DNA from: Parus major
Lineage: Eukaryota; Chordata; Aves; Passeriformes; Paridae
Assembly (NCBI RefSeq): GCF_001522545.3
Contig: NC_031770.1
Coordinates: 32,088,058-32,152,057, forward strand
DNA: 64,000 nt
Reading direction: 5' to 3'
Part shown: piece after piece, positions 48,701-62,900 of the stretch
How the letters are laid out: each line of letters starts with the position of its first letter
Position numbering within the stretch: the stretch's first letter is position 1
Position numbers and translations under genes: made by a program
Notes under the pieces: generated by a model
What the model was told of the DNA's origin: nothing
Databases searched by the model: none
Seen by the model: the letters and a program-made list of their open reading frames with translations, nothing else

Positions 48701-51700
48701 AAGCTTCTTTTAAATACCAGTATAACTCAATTTATGAGCACAACTCAAATCATGGGCATGATATGTCTGTTTAAATTCATAAACATTAATTTCTTTTTCT
48801 ATACTTTTCATTTCTTGAACCTGCTATAAACTGAAATAAAAAAAAATAAGTAAGTGTAAAACCAAAGGTTCTCTTTGAAACTTAATAGCTGCAGTTTTTC
48901 ATTATTTAAGGCTCTGTGAAGCATGATCACAGCTGTATTGCATTCACAGATCTTTTCTGACATGGCTTTGAGTCTGTACTTTTATAAATTGGTGAGAAAA
49001 ATTTTACTGTCTTTGCCAGATTATTAATCTGCCTTGCCTGGTTATTCCTCTTCCCTGCAAAGCACTACAGCTGTTTTCTGTGAAAATAAGGACTTGTGCC
49101 CCCCTCAGCTGACTTTTCCTTATGTTTGACTTTACAATGAAGAGTCATAATGATGAACCAATGACTTTTCAATCTTATAATCTCAGCAACTCATGTATAA
49201 TCAGAAGTACAGATTCACTTCATAATGAAATAGAAAAAAAAGATATTGAGAATACTCTCCTCAAAGACCATTATTTTAGAAGTTATATAATAAGCCAGAA
49301 GTATGAAAATTAAAATGCCTGTATTTGTTTTCACCCAGTGGTTTTTCACTCACATTTGTTTCCATATAGTGCCTGTCAGCACTAAGGGGGTTATTAGAAG
49401 CTCCTGTCCAACTTGAGTAACTTTGATCCTTGTGTTTTGCTCTTTAACCCATTGTCTGATACACTGTGGGGCTCTGGTACGTGGTCTACTGTTTGGTCAA
49501 GACCCTTCTCTATTGCCATGGCTCGTGGTGAGCTGCCAGGGTGGAAAGCCAAGGTGTCTTTGGGAAGAAAATTTCCTTGCAGTGAGGGCACATCCATCTG
49601 CTCTGTTTCTAGTTATTCCAGGGTAAATGCCTAGGCCGAGTAATGATTTACTGGCTTGATGGGACTTAAATGGGAGGATGGTGCAGCACTTAGTGCACAT
49701 TGCTGAATACAGTAGCAAAGAAGAAAGAAACTATTTCCACATTGGATTTGCTGTCCTACTTGAGACACTTAGTATCTCTAGACTTGTGCTGTCACTGATG
49801 CAGTGACATTATTTAGACATCCACTGAAGTCAAAACATGAAAGAAGGTGATAATAGAGGAACAAGCGTGATGGTGAGAGGAGAAGCCTGCCAACATTTAA
49901 AGCACAAATTTGCAGCCACATCTATAGTGCTCCTTCTAACATATTTCAGCTGTAGGGATGGGCATCTCTAAGGGCAGAAATCTGAAATGAGTTTAAATCC
50001 TTCACTCAGATATAAATAAGGTAAGGTACATGGCAACACACATTCAGTGCTAATATTGGGTCTTCTCTATTTAGGCAGAGAATTAAAGGCATGATTACTT
50101 AATAAAGGCATATAACCAGAAGCATTTATTGAATTCCTTAATCCATTCAAAGACATGCTTTCATACAGATCTAGAGAGGAGACTTTATCTCCTGATTTAA
50201 ATGTTGTCTTTGTAATGACAAAACTCATGAAATATCGAGAAAGATTCTGACATCAAAACTGTTCATCACCAAAGAAATTTCTGAAGACTGAACATTGAAG
50301 CTGTGTATAATTATGCACTGTCACAGAAAGCTATCCCCATGCAGAAGACCTACAGAAGTCAAACGGAGTTTAAAGTCCTTAATTGTGTTATAAGTGGGGT
50401 TGTCATGCTACATAGGAGTCATGCTGTTCACCTTATGCAGGGATGAATTTTTATCCCAAATATAAGAAATACTGGGTCAGAAGTACATATTTATGACTAT
50501 ATTTAATATGATGATTTTCAAAAAGTACATTGATTTTGTTCTATTCTCATCATAGGTTTTAAAAATACTCTATTCTGTTCTTCAGTTTTCTACTGTTTTT
50601 AAAAATCATTCTAATATGTAAGCACCAACTTCAATAAAACTTGTTACATGAACATCAATTACAAGAAAAAAATTGCAGCAACTCTTTGAAAGCCAGTCTG
50701 TGTCACCTGATTTTTACAAATAAGTGTTTACTTGAAATGTTGCTTGAAATACACCATTCTGCTTATTGTGAAGTGACAATGACATTGTCATTTACCAATA
50801 ATCATGATCGTCTTTGAAGCTGAACATAAATGTTCACTAACATAAGATTTATCCTGTAATTCCTGTTGAATTCTCTCATAGGGAAGAAGAACTATTCAAA
50901 AACTTCAGATCAGGAGTGATATCTAATCAAATTGCCTTTAAGAAAAGGAGAGCCTGAGTCTGGGATGGCAAGAAAGAAAATAAAGTGTAATTGTGGTATG
51001 GAGAAATGCTGGCGGAAGGCTTGGATCTTTAGGATCTCAAAATATGACCAGAAAAGTTCACAGCTTGTCATTTGTTGAGACGGTAAAGAGAACATGAAGG
51101 AGTCAAGGAGGTGACATAAGAAATGCTGAGTTTCACAGGACTACCTGTATAAACGAACTGGAGAGATAACCCTACTTCTCCACAGGGAAATTGAAAGTCT
51201 TGCATTGAATGACATGATCATAGGTACCACATTAGTATTTATGTACAGGACAGCTGTTTTATCATTTGACTTCCCTTTGCAGAAATACTGCTCCCACACC
51301 GCTTGTTGTGGTGAAAACTGCCCCTCTGGTGCAAGGGGTGGGTTGTCTGTAGCAGGAGATGTTACAGAAGCACAAGTGCAGGGGAAGGGGTAATGACATA
51401 AACACTTCTTTTTTAGTAGCTCCAAGTTCAGAACCAATTTTCTAGAAATTTACCAGATGCCTAGCACATATAATATGTCTTTGCATAGGTCTGCTAGAGG
51501 AGAAATACTATCACAATTACATCCATTAAAACAATAGGTTTTTTGTAAAGTGCGGCAATTTCTTGATCTTGGTATTGATCATTTCCCTTACTGTCTGTGC
51601 TGTGTGGTTTTGAGGAAAGTTTGCAGCGAGCAGATTGGGCTATGATTTTCTTCTGTCTGGTTTCTGTGGTGCTGCCTGGAGGCAAGATAGACCACGCACA

Positions 51701-52450
51701 AATCTAAAATGCCTCAGCATCTCCCAGGCTGTGCTCATCTTATGCTGAGGAAAACCTCATGCCTTGCTAAGCCATGATTTCCTGGGCACAGCCAGGCTCC
51801 ATCAGCTGACCTGGAAGGTGGATGAGGTCTGCTGGAGGCAGAATTGGGTTCAGGGGCCTTCAGTCCACCACAGTGTCAGGAGCTGATTCTGAAAGTGCCT
51901 TTATTTTTGAGAGGATCCTTAGTCCAGTCCTTCAGGTACAGTGTGGATGCATCTGGTATTTTGTATGTTATATGTCATAAATCCTACATCCTGTGAACCC
52001 ACAACCTGAACTAATGTTTCAGTGGCTTGTGCAGCCAGTGAGTGTTGGATGGCATTGCACCGGGCAGCAGGGCTTTCCTTAGGAAACAGGGTGCTCAGGT
52101 GGTTCAGGGCAACTGGCATTCCGTGGGTGGTCCTGATTGCTCTTTACGCAACTCCTGCTTCGAACACAGGATGGATGGAAAAATTTTTGGGAATTCCAAG
52201 AATGCTCTCTATCTCTGAAAACAAGAGCTGAATGTTTTATACTGAGAGCCCTTAACAAATGATCAGTAAAAGGTGTTGGCCTGAATTGCCTGGTTTTGGG
52301 CCCCTCCCTATAACATTCCAATCTAGCTGTTTGTGGTCATGAGTGTTGTAATGCACAAGCAGCAGCCACAGCTGGACTCTTGCAGAGAAAACGGTGACAT
52401 TAACAACTTGATATTCAGAGTCTGATTCACACTACAATGAGGAGAATCAA
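45721..52450. other. noncoding stretch with enhancer-like blocks
   Basis: No gene or named repeat. Blocks at about 46570-46680 and 46840-47000 resemble conserved noncoding elements, with CTAATTAG at 46945-46952. A 17-base inverted repeat (TGACAATG, A, CATTGTCA) is at 50774-50790. An acceptor-like CCCTTTGCAG at about 51283 precedes an open frame, without a convincing donor. Confidence 0.4.
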
Positions 52451-52452
52451 AG

Positions 52453-52765
52453 TTTCACAGAATTGTCAAGGTTGAAAGAGACCTTCAAAACCATGTAGGC
52501 CAGCTGTCAACCCATAATCTCATAATCAACATAATCACCCCTAAATCATATCCCCAAGTGCCATATCCAGAACACTTCCAGGAACAGTGGAACACCACCT
52601 TCCTGAGCAACTTATTCCCATGCCTAACCATTCTTTCAGTTAAAAAAAAATAATTCTAATTTTTAATCTGAACATCCCCTGGTGCAAATTAAGGCCATTT
52701 CCTCTTTTTCTTTTGTTTGAAACATAGCAGAAGAGATTGACCTGCAGCTCATTACAACCTCCTTT
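52453..52765 (-). mobile_element. CR1 LINE 3'-end fragment, diverged
   Basis: The plus strand starts TTTCACAGAATTGTCAAGG and follows the antisense CR1 order: CCCCTAAATCATATCCCC, AAGTGCCATATCCAGA, CACTTCCAGGAACAGTGG, CCATGCCTAACCATTC, CCCCTGGTGCAAATTAAGGC, CATTTCCTC, and AGAGATTGACCTGCAGCTC then ACAACCTCCTTTTGAGTAG. About 310 bases, more diverged than the copy at 15.4 kb. Minus orientation. Confidence 0.9.
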
Positions 52766-55700
52766 TGAGTAGTTTCATGGGCAGTGGTACAGTTCCTTCT
52801 TCCTAACTGATTATCTGACTTTTCATCTATAACATGCCTTTAACATCCTAAAATTCCACCATTGGTTTCAGCAGAGTGGCACTGATCTGTGCTTGCTGAA
52901 GGTTTACCCCATTACAATCTCTTGGACAGATGTGATTTCTTATCACAGGTGCTGGACCATCAAGGTCTCAAAAACTCTGTTTCCTTTCCTTTCCTAGGAA
53001 CTTAAGTAGAAATCCTAAACGGGAAACAAACATCCAGAATGGATCACTGAGAGTTTTGTGTGAGTAAATAGAGCTGTAAATAGAACTCAGGAAAGTCATC
53101 ATACTGAGACATCTATTATGTGTAAGGTCAAAGAATAATTTATCAAAGAAATATGAACACCTCAGCTTGGTATGCCAGTGGTTAAAATAAGCACCATCCA
53201 CAATAAGAGAAATTCCTGTTTCTGTACTTTTCCTGTATATTCAAAAGTGTCTCTTTAAACTTCAGAGATTTATCTGCTCTCCCTTAATCGAGGAAATTAC
53301 ATGAATGTTTACAACTTCAGCCTGAGTGTTGCAGGCAGAAAAATCCCAGAGTAGAGTCCTCAGCACACTGGTAGGCTGAAGACATTGGCTCACATGACAG
53401 AACGGTCTTAAAGGCCTAAAATAAAGAGAGATTTGGTGAACTTCCAGAAGGAGGTTGAGCCAGAAGAGGGACTGTCCAAGCCTTTGCTTGCAAGGGCCAC
53501 TCCACTCTGCTGTTCAGTGAGAGGCTTAGCAGGCAGCAGGTGTGGGATGCCTGTGGCTGCTATAGTCAATGTTGCCTGGCAGGGGTTGTGATGGGGCACG
53601 ATCATATTTTGAGCTTCTTCAAAGGAATGAAAGGAATGAACAGAGGTTACTGTAGTGCATTATCAACAGAATAACCCCCATTCTCCACTTAAAGTAATAA
53701 TCCTCTCTTTGTGAGCACCAGTAATCTGCAGCCAGCATGCACAAATTAATTTATAATTTTCTTTCACTTCTGCACAATCTGCAACAGAAAAACACAAACG
53801 ATACCCAAAATAACTTGGCAAGCCATTTGCTTATGTGTAAAACAAGCAGAAATGAGTAGGATCGCACTAAAAATCATTGTAAACCCTGAACTTTGCTCAG
53901 TGAGCTCATGGCAGTCTCATGGTATTGCATAAGTTTTTTACTTGTTAACAGATCCTACATGTTTCTTTTTTCCTAAAACTTTGTTTACGCATATTAAAAT
54001 GGTATCCATGAGTTGTCACCAGAAGTAACCATGTTGCAGTTTCTTGGGCTAAATGTAAACTATTACACTTTACTAAGCCACTCTTGTTAATGAAGAACAA
54101 ATTGAAAAGAGCAAGGCTTACAGTGTCAAGTTACTTGTGCAGAAGTTGTTTTGGAGCTTGTCAAAATTACGAGCAATTATGCACAAATTTGAAAGCTTGT
54201 ACCAGAAAGCAAAGGAACAGAAATTTCTTTCATCTTTTGATGAAAAAGTGGAAGTAAAAAAAAACAATAGTTGTATGAAGGTGTTAACAAATAGCCTGAA
54301 ACAAGAAACTAATTATTTTTAAAATCTTGAGAAAATCTTGAAAAAATTAATTAAAAATCTACTGGTAACTCCCTAGTCTCATAAAAATTATTTTGGTGGT
54401 ATCATTTTCCTTGAATAGACAGTATTCTTGATTTTTCACCTTCATAAGATCTAATTATCTGTAGTGTGTTATATTCCTAAATTAAGTACATTATTATAAG
54501 CTGTTGGATTGAAAGAGCAGGAGAAACACAGTTGATACCTGAAGTTAGAATTACTCCAAATACTCTACCATTAACAGCTGAAGACAGAAATATTAGCCTT
54601 ATTGCTAACATGATGAGCAATGGCCATCTGTCTTCACAAAAGATTCCCAGCCAAAAAATTATTACTTCAGTCCCAGTAAACTCTTGAACTTTTCAGCAGA
54701 GCAATAGGTTTAATGAAGGGGGTACAGAGCAAAGGCCTAGACCCTCAAAGATCCATTTAGATGGTTTACTCTTGTAGAGACTCCTCCTTCTATGAAAATC
54801 TGTACTACAAAAAACATGAAACAATATACATTTTATGTTAGGAACTTACAGAATAAAAAAAGAAGTCAGTGGAACAATTTTCTGTAAATGCCTTGGAAAA
54901 TCTGGTTCACTTTAACTCCCTGAAATCTCAGTTACTCTATTAACAGCTGAATTAGGTTTGCTCCAACACAAAACAGAAAATAAGAAAAAAATCCATAGCA
55001 ATATATGTTTTTTGGAATTTGAAATTGATAATGTAAGTTGTATCAGAGCTAACGGGCTGCTTGTACATCTCTCACAATGCTATGCCAAAGTCTGGTGTCA
55101 GGCATCTCATGACTGATAAAATGTGAAACAAGCACACAGCCCTGAGACTAGCAAGGTATCTGTCAGTAAAACTAGAAAATCAGTCTTTAATTGTAGTAGC
55201 AAACAAAACCCCATCTCCCCAATGTACTGGAACTGAATTGATTGTGTATATAGTCTGTGCAGAATTGCAAAACTTGGCCAAAAAATCAGGATATCAAAAT
55301 CAGTATCAGCAAATAATTGCAGCCAGATTAAGGCAAACATCTGTGGGTGGAAACATGTGGATATTTGCATCCATACAATCCAAAAGACATCTAAGAGCCC
55401 TACCCAGGATAATGGAGCCTTCCACATGGATGCATTTCCTTCATAAAAACCATAAATTATTAGAAGTAGGTGTTGTATAATCCAAACAAGGCCAAAAGAG
55501 TAATTGCACTTCCAAAGGTAAGAGGACAGACACTCTTATCCTTGAGAAAATAAACCAGCATGAGTGGACAAGAGCTGTAAATCAGTACTGACAGGGATGG
55601 AAAGCAGGCTGACTTCAAATACTAAATAGCAGTAATTGCAAGTAAAAAAATTGCAAGTTATTACTATTTGGGACATACATGACACTTTTTTATTCATAGA

Positions 55701-58700
55701 TCCCAAAGTATTTAATAAGACTGGATTAAACTTCTTCCTGTTGTTGTAGCTAGAGTAAGTAGGGCATAGAGGAATTGCAGTGACCTTGCTAGCATTTGTC
55801 CCACAGTGCTCCTGTAATTACCAGCATGGGGGAAAAAAGATGCTAAGGGATACATTTTATAAAGGTAGTAGGTACTGAACTTATGCAGGGAGAAACAAAG
55901 AAAATATTTTAGACAAAGGAAATGAGAGGGGAAAAGAATGTGAATGGGAAATAAATAAGAGTGAGGAGTGAATGAAAAAGAAAAAGAAAATCTCTGAGAT
56001 ATTAAAAGGAGGGGGTTTGCACAGGCCTGTAAATATAAACACATTCACTGCAGGTACACAGAGACTTTTAAAGCACTCATGAATTTTTAATAGGGGTATC
56101 TTGGCATCAGTCTCCTGCCATGGACACAGATTAAGAGTCACCTGAGCTCTGAGCACAGGGCTGTGGCAGGAGGCCCCTCCGAGACCGTGCTGGAAGTTGC
56201 TCCCATTAGCATCACCTTGAAAAGTGTCATCCTGAATGGTGAGGTGGGCCTTTGTGCTGACAAGGATGCAATCAGCTGAATTACTAAATAGTTTGGCTTA
56301 CAGTTGAAAATCTTGCAAGTTAACCTGTATTAGGATAATGTTATTTTTTTTTTTTTTTTAATTCTTAAAAAATCTGTGAACTCAAAAGTTTCTTATAAAG
56401 AAAAAGAACACATTCTAAAGGCAGTATAGAAATCAGCAGTCCTCAAGAAATTTTAAGCCAATGAGGAAAGCCTGGAAAAAAATTGTTTCTAAGTATGAAA
56501 GTACAATGAAAATCAATGATCCAAAATAGTAGCTTTTTGCTCAGCAGTTCTTAGTCTCACACATCTGTTTGCTTAAAATACAATGACTTCAGAGTTGTTT
56601 GCTTATGTTTGAATTACAGCAATGTGGTATCTCATCAATAGATCAGTTTCCTCAGGTTTAATCGATTATATATGTGCCAGATCTTCAGAATGCTTCCTTT
56701 TGTGGCTTGATCTGAATCATGCTGAAATACCTTCTTTTCATCCACTTTGGGTGATTTGGCTTAGACTTGTGAAGATTGTAGGTGCACAAATATTTCTTAA
56801 AGCCTGAATTTTACATTTCAAACTCTCTGTGAAGTGAGAAGGAGCTCATGTCCAATCCCAAGGTGCCATGTTGATTTTTTATAGTTAGATTATAGACAGT
56901 CTATTTTTTTAACTTCTAAAGGAAGCAGAATCACAATAAAATGGGGAAAAAATTGCAGTGGCCTACTAAATAATTTTTATAAATTCATTCTTTGGATAAT
57001 TGTAATAGATTTCCCATAACAAGCTTTCTTCTACAACTTAGATTTCTTCATTTGTATTTTTCCTCTATCTAACTGTAATATTTTAAAGTTATTTTTCTGA
57101 TTATAATTGTTTTCTTCATCTGTAGTGAAAAGGAATGGTATAAGAGCATTAAGTAGTTAAGAGAGTGAAAAACATGGAAAAAGTCTAATTCCCATGCAGA
57201 TTAAAAAGCCAGTGAGAAGCCCAAAAGAAGTGAGGAAAAAAAGTCAGTGTTTAAAATATATATCATCAAAGCATAATGAAAGCCTTTCTTATTTAAAAGG
57301 TGTGCAAATACTTTATTTCCAAGTGGGACTACTCATTTAAAAATTATGTAGTGAGGACAAAATTGCTAAAAATGCTTAAATGTGTATTTGAGCATCTGTG
57401 CATTTTGCACTGCCATAAGTTAACCCCTGAAAGCCATTGGAACTGACCAGGTTCAGTCCAAAAGAGCATTCCTTCACATTTCTGAAAGCTGTGATTGGCC
57501 TACAGTAATGCGTGTTTATTATTGCTGCGCAGTCCCAGAATAGGATTTGGATCAGGTATCTTGAGCAGACCTCCTCCTAGATGGCAAATTTATGAGATGT
57601 AAACATTTCTTTTGCATCTTAAGGGAAAGCATAGCTGTCAAATGAAAGAGAGTGCAGGTACCCACTTTGTTCACACAGCATGTAGGCTCAACTTGCATTC
57701 CAGTTTTTACCTGCTGGAAGGCATTTTTGTTTGTCATTGCATGACCTTTACAATATTTGATAAAATTTCTCAACTTTCCATCTGAGGAAGGGTTAATACA
57801 ACAGCGAACAAGTAACAGATTATGAAGACTTCAATGTATCACTATTTACAAGCTTTGTTAATCCAAGGATACTTTTTGCTTACCTTTTATGACAGTTGTT
57901 TACAACTTGGCATGGTTCTTTTGAAGGAGTATTTATTGTACAAGCAAGGATGGTCAAAATTCCTACTTTGCCCAAGGCTGTAGAACTTCTAGAAGTAATG
58001 TGGAGGAATTTCTAAGCAATATGAAGTATGTATGCTGAGGTGGGCTGCTTCAGGCCTGTTTATATACCCCCTGAGCTTGGCTCAAGAGTCTCACTGGAAA
58101 CAAAATATTGAATAAGTCATTATAGCGGGGAAAAAATTGTCAGGATCTCTGACCTGATAACTCCTACAAAGAAACCCCACATAAACCACAGAAAAATTCA
58201 CCTAGGGGATTTCTAGGACACGTGCCAACTACCATGTGCCATGACTGACTCCTAAAGGTATGCCAGGACCACCAAGTAAACCAAGCACATCCCTTTCGAT
58301 GGAAGCTGTGGAAAACCCTATAAATGTGTTGCTGTTGTTGCTTCAAACAATTAGGGTTTGAAGAATGGGATATTGTCCCCTGAAGAATGAAATACTTGAG
58401 AGGTATAGTATATCATCTGGATATTAGATAAATTAGAACATTCAAATTATTTTCTTAAGGATAAAGATTTACATGTGTCTGGATAGGAAAGGGCTGACAG
58501 GATCACAGGGTGGGGTATAGCAGCAGGAGGGTCATTTAGGGCAAAGGGAGGAGGATGTGGAGAGTGAATGGCTGAGGCACAGAGCTGATCATCAGGAGAG
58601 ATGCTCTGCACCCCTCACCAACCTGCTATTGCTGTTCAGCAAGGTTGGAGCAAGTCCAGAGACAATGACGAAACTCAGGCTGGAGCCAGTGACTGCCAGG

Positions 58701-59855
58701 CAAATCCCAGGCCCTGGGGCAGACTGGGTGAAACCACAGGAGAGTCAGCTTATCACTCTGGGTCTCTCTGAATCAGTGGGGTGCCAGGGGACTGCCTCCA
58801 CCTCAGGGTGAACACCAGCAGTAATCCTCTGCAGGGCTGTGCCTCTACTGACAGATGAACATTCTACAGGTAATGTTTGTGAATAAGGGATGGTGCTCTT
58901 AGTACACATATGTACACAAGTGAATTGGAAGGGTTGAGCTTTATTTGAATAATACTAAGAACTGTGAGTCTTCAGACATGGAACATGCAGTGAATATGAG
59001 CATTTTTCACCAACCTTATATTCACACAGGTAAGTTTAAAGAAACTTTAAACAGATACATGTGAGTTTTGAGATCCATTTGAAATTCACGAATGTTCACA
59101 GAGGAGTTTATACTGAAGTTACATTAAAGGATGCCAGTCAAAAGGCAAGGTGTAGGGAACAAAACTAAAGGCTTCCTTTTCCAGATTAGCTTTAAAGGCA
59201 TGCTGGGTTTCTCCCTCAACCTGATTTTGGGTTAACTGAAGCTGAACGTGTCAGTTCCTCCTCAGTTTTCTGCTGTAACTCCATAATAGGACTGTCATCA
59301 AACATACCTTATTTTTTTTTTGACAACTGTAGGTATGGGACTTCATGAAGATTTCACCTGCCTTGTTCTATTCCCTGGTAACTCAAATGTATCATCATAT
59401 TCGATATACATACATGCACATCATTTTTCACACTGCTTTATACCCTGGTTCAATTTGGGTAAGATTATAAGGGCATTTTTAAAAACACACAAAAGTATAA
59501 ATTATCTGTGAAGCTATTCATATTAATAAATGGGAGGGGTTTTTTTTGTTCCAAACAGAGAAGTATATACAGTAAAAGAAAATGTGTATAAATAACTTGT
59601 GCACATTGAATTAACATAAAAGGTGAAGAAATGGAATGCATAACAGGAAGGCCATAAGAGAAATCAAAGCATGTTACATTGTCTGTGAAAGAAAGACTGA
59701 CATCTAAACATGAAGAGAAACATGAAATCAAATCTGTGTACTTACTTTTAACTGTTCCCCTGGGTTACAGGGGAATGGGAAATGTGACATTTAAGACCAG
59801 TGGGTACTGACTAAGAGATCCATGTCATTACTTTGGGCAGAAAAATAATAGTTAA
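52766..59855. other. noncoding stretch, no gene called
   Basis: A block at about 53690-54000 resembles a conserved noncoding element. T16 is at 56344-56359. Small frames include hydrophobic minus-strand ones at 55107-55427 and 55712-56044 that have no supporting context. A slightly GC-richer patch is at 58550-58850. One segment with a perfect donor (58976-59029) is listed separately. Confidence 0.45.
58976..59029 (+). other. exon-like segment (54 nt) with perfect donor
   Basis: ACACAG is followed by GTAAGT at 59030-59035, an ideal donor. An acceptor GTCTTCAG ends at 58975, preceded at about 15-20 bases by TACTAAG, a near-consensus branch point, though the pyrimidine tract is weak. One frame starts with ATG at 58978 and stays open to the donor (MEHAVNMSIFHQPYIHT). 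It does not join in an open frame to the segment at 60308. Confidence 0.2.
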
Positions 59856-59910
59856 CAGATAGATAATAAGATAGATGCAGATAGATAGATTAACAGATAT
59901 ATAATGAGGC
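59856..59910. repeat. degenerate GATA-type microsatellite
   Basis: Interrupted AGATAGATAA and GATAGATAGATTA units for about 55 bases, followed by an AT-rich inverted run (ATATTAATAATTAATAT) near 59917. Confidence 0.75.
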
Positions 59911-62900
59911 AGAATATTAATAATTAATATTTAGATACAGAAGTTTTTAAGATATCTTTGCATGTTTTTTCCAGTACACCTTTAATCAAAAAATCATCAC
60001 ACGAGATCAAATTCCAAGTGCAGTTTCAGAGAACCAAAAGGCCCTCAGAGCTTCTATGTTTGATGAATTTTGGACTCCAACAAATATACTTTTATTTCTT
60101 TTCCATGGGATGTAACTGACTTGAGTTTTGTGCTTTGTGAAAAATAGCAACAGTGCTTTTATAAACACATTCTTTCATCAGCTTACTATTTTAAGTTTAT
60201 CCTTATGTAATTTTAATTTAAGGTGGAAGTTGTTTTGAAAATCCCCTCAGTTTGGTTGAAAGCAAGCAGAATTTTGTCTATCTTTTTTTCCCTCTCATTT
60301 GTAATAGTTCTTTCACAGTAGTTCTGCAGTTCCACGTCTTTCTGAAGCATCCTTCTCTGGATTAAAGGTAAGAGAAATAGCCTGAGAATAATTAAATTTG
60401 ATTATATTTATCATCCTTCAGAAAATTTTCTTACACGTAGTGTCAGTGTATGATGTCAAACATCTACATATACAGGTTTGAAGGCTGGACGCAAACCAGT
60501 GCAGAGAGTTGTAGTGAGTCATTGGCCAACTGATGATGAATCATCCCCTCAGCACCTGGGACTGATTCATCCTTCCAGCAGGCAGCTATTGGCTACTGCC
60601 TTTACAGACACAAACACTGTCTCATAGATAGCAGTTGTCTGCGTTAGGATTTTGCTTGGCTTGTTACTGCAACATTAATTGAACGGAAAAAAGATTGATA
60701 AAAAAGATCAGTTTCAGTCTGAAAATCTTACAGCCCATTTTCTCTATCCTTTGGGTGTTCTTGTGTCCTTGGAAGACATGTCTTAACACCCCAAAAAATC
60801 ACCTGAAAATTTTGTTTTATGTGAGAGGTGCAGATGTTGTTTACAGGCTCTATTCTAGGCAAGTTTCCCCCAAGTCAGAGAGTATCCAAAGCTGTATTTC
60901 AGATCATCAGCTTTATTACTTACAGCCTGCTTTGGACACTGATATTGGTTTCTTTCTGACTACACATGACCTGTTGTGACTTAGTGATCTTTGCTTCATG
61001 GCCTTGGTTCAGTTTGGATCTCGAGTTTTTTGATAGAGCTGTTTGAACCTGGATTGATCTCTGATTCTGGTCTGTTCATGACCATGAGTTTGTCATCCAG
61101 GTATTGGACCAAGCCTGGACAACATTTCCCACTATCTCAGGAAAAAAACAAAGACCTAGAGATCCATGTGTAAACATGTCATTATTATAGTTAAATTACT
61201 TTTACCTCAATAGAGAAGAGAACAAAAAAAGCCAAAAACCAACAGAAAACCAACCAATGAGTAAACAAAAAACCAAACAAACAGAAAAGGTTTTTTGGGA
61301 TTAGAATCTTCTAAGGTAACAGAAATCAAGAGAAAAAATAGCACTCATTCTGAGATGTGGGTCATGGATGATTTATCTGCTATTGCTGCAATTATTTAAA
61401 CAAACATTCTGGCTTATTACAAAGTACAATGTTCACAAGCCATAAAAGAGTTCTAAATACCACATCTTCAGAGTAACACCAGTTCCTGATTGTGTACAGC
61501 TGCTTACCCCACTCCTCCTTTTATGTCTGCAGAAGTGCATCTATTTGCCATGAACCTTAAAGGATGGTGTTCAGATACTACAGGTACTGATGCCATTTTA
61601 GGTGTCCCTGGTATGGTACCACTCTAGAAAAGTAGAGGTCTTCTACAGGTTCCATATCTACTTTAGAAACATTATGGATCTTAAATGGTGCTAGAGTGCT
61701 AGATACCTAGAGACTATAAGCAGAGACATCCTTCATTCAGCTTACGATCAAATCAAGATGCTTTACCTTTCTGCCATAGAATGAATGCTGATATTTACCC
61801 CTCTGTCAAACTATTTTCAGTCTGAAACAAACTTTTAAATGATAGAAACAAACAGAAAAGTCTAGACTACAGCTAATATTTTCTGGAAATTCTCCGTTGT
61901 TCATTTAGAAAAGTGGTTGTTGCATGAGAATGAAAAGACAGACTGCTATGGATATAATATAATGTGCATATATAAATACAGATGTCTTTTTGGCCATTTT
62001 TGAATGGCCAACAGACAGAGCTATTTCTTCATTTCTTCTGAATCTATTTTCTTCATTAAAGCTGATCATTCCTGAAAATTCTATCTGGTGATCTTATCAA
62101 AATAAGTTTTGATCTGTATTACTTTTGCAGTTGGACCAAATCACAGTCAAAACCAAACCAAAAACTATCAATAAATGCTTTCTAGGATAAAATTATTTTG
62201 GATTTCTTTCAACTGACCAAACAGACAGAGCCAGCAGACTATCCAAAACATGCAGAACATGATTTAATGTATGATACTCTCAAAGTAATTTGACAGCTTT
62301 TCGTTCAAAAGATGTATCTCATAGTGTTTCAAGACTCCAGGCATTATTACCAATCTCATTAAAGCACAATCACTTAGCTGTTAATTTGTCTTAGGCTTGG
62401 ATTTTCTTAGGTGCGTGTCCTTGTGAGCACATGGCGGAACCACAGGCACTCTCCAAGGTCCTGAAACATGTGGCTGGATTTTGGAACATTTTGTTACTAA
62501 TTAGAAGTATTAATATTATAAATCGACATCTTCAATTAACTATGGCTGAAAAAGACATTTATGTAAATTTATTTATTTAAATTCAAGACTAATAGAATCA
62601 GTCTTGGAAAAGAGAACTTAGGTTTTAATACATACTTCTATTTAGATCACATTTAGATGCTGCAGAGTACAAATGAGAAAGCAAGCAAATTGGGGTTAGG
62701 CAACCTCGGAAATGTAAAATATCATCCTCGTCATTTAAAATACTTGGGAAGTATTTTTCATGCATGTTGAATTCCTGGAAAACGAAGTTGCTGAGATTTG
62801 CCAGGCCAGCTGAATAATGAAAACTTCTTGCTGAGCTCTGAGTTATCAGTATGCTCATTATTAATAAATATTGTTGTTCTTTCTTTACAAATATGCTTCA

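Noticed and set aside
55107..56156. Hydrophobic minus-strand frames suggesting membrane proteins
   Set aside because: T-rich antisense of A-rich DNA commonly gives Phe/Leu/Ile-rich frames; no splice sites, start context or recognisable family.
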